Shown piece by piece: positions 38,564-51,640 of a stretch of DNA of 64,000 bases; positions within the stretch are counted from its first letter, which is position 1, and every line of letters starts with the position of its first letter. The notes below the pieces were generated by a model, which ran no database searches, was not told the origin of the DNA, and was given only the letters and a program-made list of their open reading frames with translations. Position numbers and translations under genes: made by a program. Origin of the DNA: Sphagnum magellanicum (lineage: Eukaryota; Streptophyta; Sphagnopsida; Sphagnales; Sphagnaceae). The stretch covers positions 22,826,256 to 22,890,255 of the forward strand of contig CM038910.1 in NCBI GenBank assembly GCA_021904315.1, read 5' to 3'.

Positions 38564-40254
38564 GTAAGCATCTATCCATTATATTGAAAAGCTATGCATT
38601 GGAACTTTGGACATTTGTCAGTCTGGGTCTGTAATGTATAGATTTGATACTAATGGTTACTAAAAGGATCCAGACATGTTAGCATGACCATCAACTCTTC
38701 CTTTTGTGGTACAGCAATTTAATGAGGTTGTATGTTACATTACAGCTCATCAGCTGTAATGTATGTCTAGAGATCCTTTACATTCAGAACAGTTGGTTTG
38801 CAGTGTCTGGCTGCACTATTGTTGATGTTCTGTCATGCTGATTTCCATGTGTATCAGAGCACACTCTAGATCAAGGAGCGGGTGGTCATTTGTATGGTTC
38901 GAATCAACATCATTTCTTGAGTGCACATATGTGGAAAAGGACCCCATATTGCTACTGTTTTGCAAGTTGCACTTTCTGTGTATATAAGCAGATGAGTTGC
39001 TACTCTCTGAACAGCCAGCCAACACTCGCTAATACAATGGATCCTAAACAAGTTCACAACAGAATTTAATCTTTATCATTGTTGTAAATTCAACTAAAGA
39101 TGTTCTTTCAAACTAACTGAAAAGATGGAATTGGAAACAAACTTCTTACAAGTTTCTATACAAGAAACAGTCTTGAAATTAACAAGCCCCCCACAAATGA
39201 AGACTAAAAATACCAGAGAAATTCTCTTTCCATCTCTGGGAGTAACAAGTGCATGCTATTTGAACAGCAGTACAAACCATGAGTCCACACAGGAAAATCA
39301 AATTGCAAACAGGTACTTCAAACTTGCTCTTTGTTGAGGAACAAGACAATACAATCGAAGAAGCTGGTCAAGAAGCAAAATGTACTGTGGTTGCTGGAAC
39401 TTGGACCTCAAACTAACCTAACTTTAGTTCTCATGACAACCATCATTGTTAGATAATGCATAAGCACCATTGCAGAGTTCATGGAGCTATACTGAAAAGA
39501 AGGTAGAATACAGCTACAGATCAGTGTGGATATCATTCAAAATTTTGAAGAAAAAAGCAATTAAGAGGGCTGATGCTAATAGACTTTTGGATTTTGAGCC
39601 TTCTTATAACTATGGACCATGCCTTTTTTCTGAAGGCTAAACAGAAGATCTATACTAGTCGAGAACAAAAGTCTGGTCAGCAACATTGAATGCTCTAGAC
39701 CAGTGAAGATTCATCACATGTGAAAATTGAGCCAACTCAACAAAGACATCTCACAAATAGACAAGGTGATGACTAGATGCAAGTTAACTTAGGTATTGTG
39801 GCATGTGCAATGCCATTCTTCAGCTCACTGTTTGGGATTAGAGTCATATCTTCATAAGTACTCAAAATTTCTAAATACTTACAATTTTTTTGAACCTGAA
39901 AGAATTGAGGGATGACCCTATAATACAGAAACAGATATTTCAGATCTGAACAGAAAACCTGGAACCAAGAAGAAGTGGAAACCCCACCCTAAGGAAAGCA
40001 AGCACAGTTAGACCCTCTACATAACAATTTTTGCAAGAATTTTGCAAAAGGATTAAGGTTATATTTTCATAACCTATGTTTTTACCTACAAAGGAATGGC
40101 AATCATGAATAACAGTCCTCACTATCAGAAAAGGAGCTGACCATCAATCAACACATATTTGCAGGTCATGGATGCAGTTAAATCTTACCAGCTTTCACAA
40201 GCTGGAAAGCAGAGTTCAACCTCAGTAAAAAAAGTTACAACAGAGTGTTTCTCT
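38564..40254. other. Intergenic, no gene seen
   Basis: This lies between the dehydrogenase pseudogene and the 3' end of the L12 gene. Frames of 60-70 codons (38816-39057 minus, 39125-39337 plus) carry no recognisable domain. The last part will include the 3' untranslated region of L12. Confidence 0.5.
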
Positions 40255-41426
40255 CTACTCTGGGATCTCAACCTCACCTTCATCAATTTCCTTCTGCAAG
40301 TCTTTTGGGTCTTTACCATCAACTGTGCATCCAACAGAAACACAGGTGCCAAGAATTTCCTTCACAGTTCCTGATAGGCCCTTTGCCATTGACCTGGGGG
40401 CCATGATTTTGGCAATCTCAATGACATCATCAAGTGCAATGTTGCCATTATGCTTAATATTCTTCACTTTCTTTCGGTCCCTCTCAGGTTCCTTCAAAGA
40501 TTTGATAACCAGTGCTGCAGCACTTGGGACCACCTCAACCTTAGCCTATGACCCACACACCAAAACAATGTAAGATTAGAGTCTGAGTTCTGTACCACAA
40601 CCACAACATTTTGGGCGGATAAGACAAATGCCCTTGGGATTTTGGAATGGTGATTGAGCAATACTCATCACATGAGATATAACTGCAACTTAGAATATAA
40701 TAGACAATGCTTATAGATGCTGGACATCATACAAATTTCTTACTTCACTTTGTGAACATGCAACAACTCCAACTATGCCTTCATTATACTACGCAAGGAG
40801 GGTTGGAACGGAGAGCACACCTGTCTGTTTTGCACCGTCAACTTGACAGTGACGCGGAGACCTTTCCAGTCTCTAGCGGTTTCCTTAGCGATGTCTTCTC
40901 CAACCTTCTTTGGGGACAGACCCAGCGGACCAATTTTAGGGGCAAGCGAAGAGGCTGCACCTACCTCTCCTCCTGTTCACAAGCAACCAATGCACACATA
41001 TCCGAATAAACACAAATTGCACTTACAATTAAGCCCCAAACCCTAAATAATGCACTCGCTCATTGCCAGGTCCTCAATACACAGACACTGCTGCAGGAAT
41101 GACGCAGACGTATTCTAGTGTAACCTCATCAGATTACTCTCTTGACCAACATGGCGGTGAAAACACCAATAATCGAATAGAAACTAGTCTGCACTCGTTC
41201 CTAGAATCTTGTACTTCCATCCTTACATGCTCCTGCGGGAATGGAGAACAGACTCAGACTACGATTTACGCACTAAGACGGTGTCGGCCCAGGAAGTCAG
41301 ACAACGAAGATGCAGGAACATGCCACAAGTAGTTGGGAGAAAAAAGGGAAAATGGACGCGGATAGACATACCGGTGACTCGGACATATACTTCCACCACT
41401 TGCGAGGGATCCAACTTGGGAGGCAT
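40255..41426 (-). CDS. RPL12: 60S ribosomal protein L12 (uL11), three exons
   Basis: This protein is part of the GTPase-associated centre at the base of the large-subunit stalk and binds rRNA there. Exons: 41426-41372, 40972-40821, 40545-40255; junctions are GT-AG and in phase, giving 165 residues, the normal length for eukaryotic L12. It starts [20 protein letters not shown] and continues with [20 protein letters not shown] and [16 protein letters not shown]. The last exon holds [40 protein letters not shown] and [13 protein letters not shown], ending in EVEIPE. All positions look like a functional copy. The upstream telo-boxes and site II motif fit the coordinated control of plant ribosomal protein genes. 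Confidence 0.97.
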
Positions 41427-41589
41427 CTTTCCTGCTGCAACGCAGCGCAGTCAACAGATTAAAGCTTCTGCCGCCGATCCCCCGAAGAGACACTCGAGCG
41501 CGCGTGAGGGCGGTAAAGAGTCCTGCGCAGCAGCGCTAGTTTGAGAGAGAAAACAAAGAACGCCGTCGCGCCCCTCTTTGTATCTCTGT

Positions 41590-41722
41590 GGCAATAGGGT
41601 TTCCAGGCCCAAACCCTAACCCTAACTCTCTAAACGCTAGGCTTTGTAAAATTAGGGTTTCCAATCCGACCTTGTTGGCCTTTGTAAAATTAGCATTCAC
41701 AGCCCCAAACCCTAAACCCTAT
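41590..41722 (-). promoter_or_regulatory. Telo-box and site II cluster upstream of RPL12
   Basis: Within 165-300 bp upstream of the L12 start codon are telo-box motifs: tagggttt at 41595-41602, aaaccctaac at 41611-41620, attagggttt at about 41651-41660 and aaaccctaaaccctat at 41707-41722. ggcccaaa next to the second one gives a TGGGCC site II element on the coding strand. In Arabidopsis these two motifs together mark promoters of ribosomal protein genes. A further aaaccctaaa lies in intron 1 at about 41038-41047. Confidence 0.75.
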
Positions 41723-43225
41723 TTCTCCATAAACACATGAACCCTTTGTGCCATCATGAGTAGAGTCACCTTGCAATGTTTTCCTTTCACCAGAGGCTTC
41801 CATTTGATGATGATGAGACTTAGAACCGTTTCAAATAACCGTCCAGGAAACTGAGGGTTATGAAATCAGCTGGCTAGTTCTTTGAGTTCTAAAGTTTTCA
41901 GGAAATGGGAACCTGAAGTTCTTTGAATGCCTTTATTTATTTATTTATTTATTATTTTTCAGGTAACCAAAACCAGAGGTTATTATAAATATCAAATACC
42001 TTATCCCACGATCGATTTCATCACTAAATTATCCTTAATGTTTTGAAATGAATCTTTGTGAAAATATGAAGTTGAGGTGTGGAAAACCTTCCAAATAATT
42101 GTAGTAGGCTATGATCTGAATAGTTTCAGTACTCCTACGACAATATCACAGTAGACTATTTGTAAATCATGAAATATTAATAATTTGAAAAATATAAAAA
42201 GGAACCTTTTTTTTTTTGTTTTTTTGTTTGAAAAAACTGAATTTCAGTGTGGGAATCTGACCCTAAGCTATGGTCAGTGTGCAACACTGGTTAACAGTTG
42301 ACACCCTTGTTTAGCCAAAATGCTGAAATAATTTGAACATTGAAAGAAAAGGTTTTGCAAGCCTCAATCTGAATATCTGAAATTTTCACAAGTTATGCCT
42401 AAAATTGAAGCTTCCAAATTCCTTTGTACATGTGTGTCTTGGTGATCCAAAGGTACAAAGTACAAACCTTGCCAACAAAGCAAAAGTAATCTAAAGTGAA
42501 TTCTTAAATCCCGGAAATCCAAGGACTAAATTCAGATCTATTTCTCAAAAACATTAATGATTTGATAGATTGTGGATGATTTAGGCTCCAAAATACATAG
42601 TAAGAGCAACTTCCATCCATATCCAAAGTTATTGGACCTTGTAGCTATGTTTATTACTTCTAACATGGTGTCAAATTGTTACTAGTCTTCACCCAAAAAC
42701 ATGAACAATGACAAAAATATGAAGGGAGACACCATTCAAAAGCAATCACATTATTCAATTCTTATGATCGATGAATCAAGAACAATAATAGAACAATAGT
42801 TATACTTTGCAAAGTTTCTTATTAAGCAACTTCACCCATACCTTCTATTTGGGCTTTATCACATTTAAAATGATTTGCATTTAACATGGTTTGCAGTTGT
42901 TTCTGAATCCTCACCCATAAACATGCAAAATGGGATAGTATGAGGTGAACCCTAGCATAAAATGATTGAGCTAGGTTTTGATAGTAGGTGCCTACCATGT
43001 GCTTATATTTGTACCTTTTGAAGTCAATGTGCAACTTGCCTTGGTTTGAAAATATGTGCACATGGGGAAAGATAATGAACTAATTAAGAAGAACATTTTT
43101 TTACTTAGCTAATAGTGATTATTTTTGTTTTATTTTTCATCATATTAAAATTATAATGTATCAATATATAATTTCATTATGCATTATGTTATGTTATCAT
43201 TATGAATTTCATATTACATATTATT
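41723..43225. other. AT-rich intergenic DNA, no gene seen
   Basis: Start of the gene desert. A TTTA tetranucleotide run lies near 41932-41953 and a poly-T run near 42208-42228. No coding sequence is supported; the 79-codon frame at 42822-43061 (minus) has no resemblance to a family. Confidence 0.5.
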
Positions 43226-44420
43226 ATGTATGTTAGGGTGAGTTTTTTTTCAAAATTACGTGGACAACAGGTTATCACATTTTTGAATCTATGGTTATTA
43301 TAATGTAATCATTAATGTATCAAAAATACCAATGCATTATTCATACATGGTCCCTGAACAATACATTTAATATCATCATTTTTGGACACATGACAAATAG
43401 ATGGTTGCATATAAAAATTTAACACCTAATCCACCTCTCATGCCATTTTTTAAGTGTAGTAATTTTCAGGGAAATCATTTTTTGTATATTTTAAAAAACA
43501 CCTAAAATAAAAGTATATTTTTTAGTTTGCTATGAAATAATGGTATATTTTGAATATATTGTAGGCATATTTAAAAATATTTATTCATAATGAATTATAG
43601 GCACCATATTAACATTTAAAAAAAAGTCCTCAATAAGTTGCACCTTATTATTTTTTCTACATGATTTGGAATAAGATGGAAATTACCTCCCCTAGGTGCC
43701 AATTGTTATTTGCCACATGTTCTTGGATCATTTAAGGATTTGCTAATACATTAAAAAAAATTTCAATTAAAGTTGTTGTGCATGTTTAGATGTAACAAAG
43801 GCATGATTGTTTTTCAAAATACGTGGAAAAAACCTACCATGTTTATAAGTATTTGGTTACAAAAATATAGTCATTAATCTATCAAAAAAATCAATACATT
43901 ACTCACATTTTTTCACATGTGATAAATAGATATCAAAAGTTGACACATAATTTTTATTTTGTTTCTAATGGTAGCCAATTGTTATTAGCTACATGTTTTT
44001 TTGATGCATTGAAGATTTATTTAGTTAAAATTTGTCATGCATGTTTAAACATAGCAAGGGAAAGATTTTTTTTCAAAATACATGAACAAGACATTGTCAT
44101 GTTTTTGTGTTTATGGTTATTGTAAGGTAATCATTAATGTATCAAAAAATCTCAATACATTACTCACACATCATGTGAATAATAAATTCCATGTATGACC
44201 ATTTTTCCACACATGGCAAATGGATGGCTACATATTAAAATTTGACGCCTAGTTTGTGTTTCCCCACCATTTTTTTATTATGATTAGTTGTCAATGGCCA
44301 TGTGTTTTTAAAAACATTAAAGATTTGTTGATACATTAAATTTTTTGTGATACATTAGAAAAAAATTCAATTGAAAGCTACCATGCATGTTTAAACATTG
44401 CAACAGGGTGAAAACATGAT
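43226..44420. repeat. Degenerate tandem repeat array, three to four units
   Basis: The same ordered landmarks recur. First, tttttcaaaatacgtggacaa-like at about 43240, 43812 and 44068. Then gttattataatgtaatcatt-like followed by atgtatcaaaaa and caatacattactca at about 43296-43350, 43857-43905 and 44115-44170. Then a gccaattgttattagccacatg-like segment at about 43694, 43968 and 44280, and catgcatgtttaaacat-like at about 43779, 44036 and 44382. Spacing is about 260-350 bp between later copies and about 550 bp at the first. It looks like an old, diverged tandem duplication without coding capacity. Confidence 0.6.
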
Positions 44421-47400
44421 AAAGTGTACATAAAAGGTTTACAAATCAGAGGTAAATTAAAAATTGAGATTTTTTTGGACATATCTATAAAAAAAGAAAT
44501 TGAAATATATTTATACTTCATTATGAAATCATTTTTCTTTGCATTGAGTTTAATATTCATTGATTACAAAATTTGAGAAACTTTTAAATATTAAAAGTAA
44601 AAAAAATACCTTAGAAATTGAACGGTCAAGATTGTGTTTAAAAATATTTTTTCATTAAAAAATCAATGAATAAAAATGTATTCAGTTAATTTGTAAAGAT
44701 CACAATATATTCAACCAAGGAATTGAAAAAAAATGTATTTTCTCCATGTTAGATCATATTTGACACATATTTGAAACAAATGTTAAATTATGAAATGTGA
44801 ACTTCAAAAGCTACTTGCATTTAGACAAACCTATTTTCAATTTACTTTTACACTTTGAAATTTGAAAATTTATGCACAATATATAAGGCATGCAATCACA
44901 TTAACATATACCACTACCAATCATAATCACTACTTAATTTTGTGTATTTTGAAAGGTAAAAAAATGAACTAATTTAAATGAACTTGTTTCTATACAATGT
45001 TATTTTCAATACATTGATATACATATCAAAAATGATATACTCAAAAAACCATTCAAAGCATTGTCAAACTTGATGAAATACTTAATCATATATTGAACAT
45101 GAATTTATTGTACCACTTCAACTCCATATGAAAAATTCCACTCATGTGATTTCACAAAAAACATTTAAATGAGATTTTTCATTTAATTAAATGTAAGTGT
45201 GCAAAAATTAGTAATTTTTTTGAAAAATTACTTTCTTTTGAAAGGTAACAAGAATTGTGTTAAAAGCCTTGTTGTCAAAAATCCATTTTATATGTGTCTT
45301 TCAAAATATTAGATGTGAAAAAAAAAACTTGCCACCAAAATATTATAAAATTATATATATTAAAAAAAAAATCTTGGCCAAGTTGGCCTCCTAAGTCCTT
45401 TCATGTGTTTTCACCCCATATATCACAATTATAATTATACTAATAATATAAACATGGTTTCATTCGATCCAAACCCAAAAATTTATGTGAGCATAATGTG
45501 ATCTATGAATGTCTACTCATATGTTGAATCATTTTTGTTTTTTCTTTTCTTGTGTTGTTTTGTTTCATTTGATTTCACATCAGTTTTACATTCTAAGGTA
45601 CAACATTGTTAGTTTCACGATTCATTGTGATCATTTTTTGAAATTAAAATTTAATAAAAAGGCTAAATAATTAGAAAAAAATAAAAATAATGGCACATTA
45701 AACCTATATCCAAATATAACAAAGTGTTTAAAAACACATTTTAAGGGTGTCTTTATGTTTTAAGAGTTCCACCCATGACTTTTTTAAGGACTTTAAATAA
45801 TCCTACTAAACTTTGGGCAAGAATTGAAGCCATATTTTGAGGGTTTTTACACACACACACACACACACACACATAATTATAATAAATAATTTGACAAGTT
45901 CCAACCAAAAAAATCATGCAAATTGCAAAAGATGGAATTTTTTTTTGGATGTGACGAAAGTATTTTTACTTACAAAAAACTTTGTGATTATGAATTCATA
46001 ACATGTAACAATGTGCAAACCCATCCTTGGGTGATACCATTAGGAAACATTTCACCAAAATTCAAGGAAAGGTGGACCCAATTTAATTTAATTTAAAAAA
46101 TCTAATCTTTTTAAATTGTGATTTTTACTATTGACTTGTACCATATGGGCTGTATGTTTTCCACCTTTGTACACATTATGGAAAACTTTGTAAACACCTA
46201 CATTAATTGGCTACATAAATAAGAAAATTTGTGTTTTTAAAATGTTCATAACATGTGATCCTAAATTTTTTGACTCCTTATCATTAAGTGTCAAGTTGCA
46301 TCATTGTAAATACTTTTCTTTAATTTATCAATTAAGTCATTAAGGTATGATCCAAATTGTTGATTCAAACAAAAAAGAAGAAGAATTATTACACATTTGT
46401 AAACATGAATGTAATGGCCCTTCAAGACCTCCTAGTCATGACCTTTGAAAATTGTTCAAAAAAATGTTGTTGCCTCAATTCACTATCTATTAAATAAATA
46501 AAAAAGAGGATTGTTTGAGGCCCTCCTAGAAATTTGAAGCATTCAATAAATGAAAAAATGTTTCTTTTGTAAAAAATGAAACCCAAGTGTTACTTTCTTG
46601 AAATTCTTTCTTCAACCATCCATTTGAAATATTAAAATTAGTTTTTTAAAAATCCAATTGAAGTATCAAATTTAACATGATTTGGGTAATAAATGTGAAA
46701 TGAAAAATACTTTTTATATGACTCCTATATTGTTTTGAAGTTGGGTTTTGGGGTATGTTGTTCTTAGTGGTACCACACAAGGATGGGTTTGTTGGGCAAT
46801 ACAAATTTTATCAATTACTATTCATTATCTAAATGACTTGATATGTCATTTAAAAAATATTTTGATAGTTAATCAACAATTTAGAATTCTTGTTATGTGC
46901 ATTAAAATTACATTTGTGACATTTTAAGTGGTATTCCTTAACATGAAGACACCTTTATAAACTTTCTAGGTGTAACACAAGGTTTTAAAAAGAAGGTGAT
47001 TCAAAATAAATACGAAAAAAAATGATAATCAAAATATATGTAACATAATTGAACATAAGAACACAACAATACAATGAATTGCAATGTATTAATTTTCTAA
47101 TACATAGATATAATTACAATGATACAACAAAAACTTGAAATAAAAAGTCATTCATATAAGATAATAACAAATTTTCACAATTTTTGATGCATATGTGAAC
47201 ATGTGACAAGTAGTTGAATTCATAAGGTGTAGATAGTATGTAACCAGGGAAAGAGGAAAATCTTATAATAATTTTTTTTATGACAATGTGTTTTTTTTTT
47301 TTTGATTTGAATGTTGTAAGAAATCACACAATTTGTTGTTACCGTTTGCTTGTTTGTAAGTATTAATAACATGAGCTGACTCAAGTTAAGAATAATGCAT

Positions 47401-50400
47401 AATTGGTTAGCAGTGTTTAGACAAATGCAATTACATTTACAAAAGTAAATTATCCACAAATTGAACTTTATTTGTGATACAATATAACAAAGTTTTTTCT
47501 TTTCTTTCTTTCATCATGAGTGCAAACTTGAACTTAGGCTAGTTACATGTGCACAAAATGTAAATTACCCAAATGTTTTTTTTTGGGTGGAATTTGAAGC
47601 TCATGAAAACTTCATGTTAAAAAATAGAGGAAAGAAACGTAAAGTTTTACACTCAAGTTGTTATTATTTTAAAGTCTATTTTTGACCTCTTTGATTAATA
47701 TCCTTAAAATGATGGATGACCTTACATTCTTATAATGAAATCGCCTTAAGAAAATCAACATGACAACATCCTACTAACAATGTCACTCACCTTCACATGA
47801 TTATCATTGCTTGACTTTCAAAAGAAATTCAAATGTTGGAATTGTTCCTATTTGAAACTATTGTTTAAAAAGAAAAAAGGCATAGGGAGAAACAAAGAGA
47901 GAAGGGGTGTTCAAGAGTTATTTTCTTAATCTTCTTTTCACAAAACACAACATTAAACAAAAAAAACTGTCATTTGCAATCAATTTTTGCAACTAAAAAA
48001 TGTTGTGGTAAAAAAATAAAAATAAAAATTGATTACAAACAACAATTTTTCTTCTAGTGCAAACATATATTTATTTCCTAATTCCTTAACTTTCCAGCAC
48101 ATAAGAAACTACACATTGAACACTCACCCAAGTGAGGATCTAATATCATAAAAACACATAGGCGTAATCACAATCAAATGAGCAAACAGTGACAAAGACT
48201 CAAGCACAAATGGCCTTTTTGTGGACATTTTGATTTTTTCATAGAAAGGAAATTTTGAAAGGTTTTTTGCAACATGTTTTTTAAAATATTTATAATTCCC
48301 TCTATAAATTATATGATTTGTGTTAAATTTTAAAAATAAATATGAATTGTCTAAAAGTGTTCAAATTTTGGCACATTCTACATTTCATTTTGAAAAATGA
48401 TCATAATTTCCAATCATGCTAAAATATAATAACTACTTTAAGCTTTAGTTTTTATATCATAAGCCACAACTTGATTCATATTTCATACACATTATGATTC
48501 ATTTACGTTTAGCAAATGATTCTTAAAATTTGAACATTTTGAATTTTAAAAAAATTTAAAGTACCACAATTTTTTTAATTATGAGTGTTTTTCATATATG
48601 GATAGTAAGTTATCATCATTTCCATTTTTTTCACATCAAAATTTCATTTTAAAAAGAGTCTTTAGCCTAGTGTTTTATAAAATTAATTTTTTGGTGTTAA
48701 AGTTTCAAAGTCCCTTATTGAAACCAAAACTCAATTTACAAAATTAAATGTTTTTTTTTGAGTTTTTCAACACTCATATAAATCATTTAACAAAAATTTC
48801 CTTGATCAACATGACATTAAAGTGGCATTACATAAATATGTTTGACAAAGTTGATAGTTTTCAATCGTTCAACATGGTTTTTGGCTCATTTGACTATGAT
48901 TGCGTCGACATGCAATTTGCATAAAAAACCCTTCATCCATATCCCAAAACTTAAAAAAATTGTAACAACACAATTAGTTTGCAAAGATTGTGAATGAAAA
49001 TGAATAAATAAATACCTTAATCACATTTAAACCCTAAGAAATGCATCATGGTCATGACATGGGGCACTTATGTTCCATGATTTCACCATAATTACTTAGA
49101 TCCATAAAATCCCATCATGATCATGCAATGATACATATATGTTTGATATTGGTAGCATGCAAAATAACCCCATGGATGCAACCAACAATGAAATTATTTT
49201 CTCCTACTTTTGGGATTTTTGAATAAGGTAACCCCATGTTGTAAGCACTTGCCATCAAAATTTCGTGATCATTTTATGCTTGGGTGAGATGAAAAACCAT
49301 TTAAAATCAAACACTTGAATTAATCATTGTAGTTAATAATCAAAATTAGCCATTGTAATGTGTAATGCTTTTGACAAGCATTGCAGTATGTGCAAATTTA
49401 TTAACCCAAACTAACATTATTAATGATATATTTCATCCAAAATATATTATGTAAGCCAACAATAGAATTGTTTTTACTAGCCTAAATAACATTTACAAAT
49501 TGACATAAATATGATGAATGTATTGTAAATACTACAATAAGATGTTATATCCAATTGTCAAGACCGATAAAGATGATTCAACTTGACATATACCATTGAG
49601 TAAAATGTGTACTAGATACATCCCAAGCTTTTTGTCTATTCTTACATCTTTTCTTTTAAAAACTTACAAATTCCATTACATTAATCTCATTTACATAGTT
49701 ATGGTAGATGCATTTATATCACATGCACAATAAGTAACCTAATTTAGCTTCGCTTGATCTTGCTAACAATTACCTAGTCTAATCATATTCAAATTGTAAG
49801 ATTTGAATGAATAGCAGAATGATAAGTGATTGAAGATTGCATCCTTGAAATCCAAAAAAAATTGAAATACAATAGACAAAGCATTACTTTTTTTAACACA
49901 ATCAAATAAAAGGATAGGTGATCAAATCTCAAACTTGAAAAAAAAATACAAAAAAGTTCTACATCCATAATGATGAAATATTATCACCATTTATCTAGCC
50001 CATTCAACAATTCATAAACAATCAAGGAACATGCAAATTTTCATATCAAATTTGGAATGTCTCTACAATCTCCTGACCATTTTCAAAGATGTTTTTGAAA
50101 CATGAAAGGTAGTAATGATTTTCAAAATGTTATGTATTTTGTTTAAAATTAAAATGAATTTGAACATTAACACATAAACCCTTGAGAAAACACACACCAT
50201 CAATAATTCCTCCTCATTCAAATATTAATATTAACTTTAAGTGGAAGGGAAATATGATGTGAAGGAATATGCAATGTCAAGAACATATAGAATAATGGAT
50301 TAGGAAAAATGATTGTTGGTTGGGATTCCAAGAGAATGAATGTAAACCATGAGGAATCATGTTTGCCTAAACCACACTATTTTGCAACTAGAGCTTTAAA

Positions 50401-50820
50401 ATAATTAATAAATAACTACACTACAATTAAAGCATGGAAATACAAAGAACTAATAAATAAAATGCCACATCAAAAAGTCAAGGAATTGTATTATAGTTGC
50501 AACTTAGTTGCAAATGGGACACCTATGCAATGTAATGTACACATCATACATATGGACATAATCAATCCTATTTGACTTTTTGGCAAATTACACTTTAGTT
50601 GTGTGTGGTAGTTACATTACAATTAGTGTAAATGTAGCATCTAATTAGCAATTATGTTGCAACTAATGTATAACATCAACACATATGATCATGCCACATG
50701 TACACATTTCCATTGCCAGATGACACTTGTAACCAATTGTTAGTTATCATTCCCATTTATACAACTAGTTATGCCATTATGTTACCATTGTACAAATTTT
50801 ATTTTTTCACTATTTTGTGA
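44421..50820. other. AT-rich gene desert, no gene seen
   Basis: About 6.4 kb with no frame above 80 codons and no recognisable exon, RNA gene or element terminus. Repeated words such as cacatgta, caaaaatt and ttgaaa recur without clear unit structure. A CA run is at about 45849-45873. This is probably old repeat-derived or heterochromatic sequence; that is inference from composition only. Confidence 0.5.
45849..45873. repeat. (AC)n microsatellite
   Basis: About twelve uninterrupted AC dinucleotides in the AT-rich desert. Confidence 0.85.
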
Positions 50821-51640
50821 CTATTATTTAATTATTAATATGATTGATGACAAAAAACATTCATATGTAATCTTTAATTTTCAATCACGAATTCATTTTT
50901 CAATAAATTATTAACTATTACATAATAATTAATATTTAATAATTAATATGAATCAATCAATATAATTTAGACAATTAGCTTATTAATTGGCTCAAATAAA
51001 TAATTAGTTCTTTGATATTCAGATATTTAATAAGGAAAATTTTACATTCAAATAATAAATGATTAATTATCTAAATTCAGATAATTAATTATTTGATAAT
51101 TAGCCTCTATCCAAATTCAAATTTATTTTAAAATAGTTAATAATGATTTTTTCTCAATAATTTATTATACATTAACTATTAATTAACATGTAATTTACTT
51201 AATTATTATGAACTAATAAATTAGATTGAATAATAAACTATTAAATCTGAATTAATCAGTTTAATTCAAATAATTAGTTCATTAGTGAATATAGATAATT
51301 AATTTTTAAAAATTAAAATTCAGATAATTAATTATCTCATAATAAATTATCTGAAGTAAAATATTTGATTATTTAAAATAGTTACTTACAAAAAGATGAA
51401 TTAGACTAATTAATTCAAATAATTAATTATCAAATAATCCAAAGAATCAATTTTGGGATTCCAAATGATTAATTATGTGAATTTTACCTTAATTCAGATC
51501 ACTAAGTATTTGATAATTAACTAATTAATTATTTGAATTAGATCAGTTAATTCAAAAATCAAATTCAAGTGACTATTTTAGATAATTAAATATTGATAAT
51601 TAATCCATATATATAGTTATTAAATAATAACTTATTTGAT
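50821..51640. repeat. Extremely AT-rich low-complexity block
   Basis: About 800 bp built largely from variants of ataattaatta, agataattaatt and attcaaataatta on both strands, with very little G or C. The recurring aattaatta cores make it self-complementary at many points. No coding capacity. It could be a matrix-attachment-like region or an eroded tandem repeat; sequence alone does not decide. Confidence 0.6.

Noticed and set aside
38880..38920. tRNA-like T-loop motif ggttcgaatc
   Set aside because: No A-box, acceptor stem or anticodon arm could be paired upstream.
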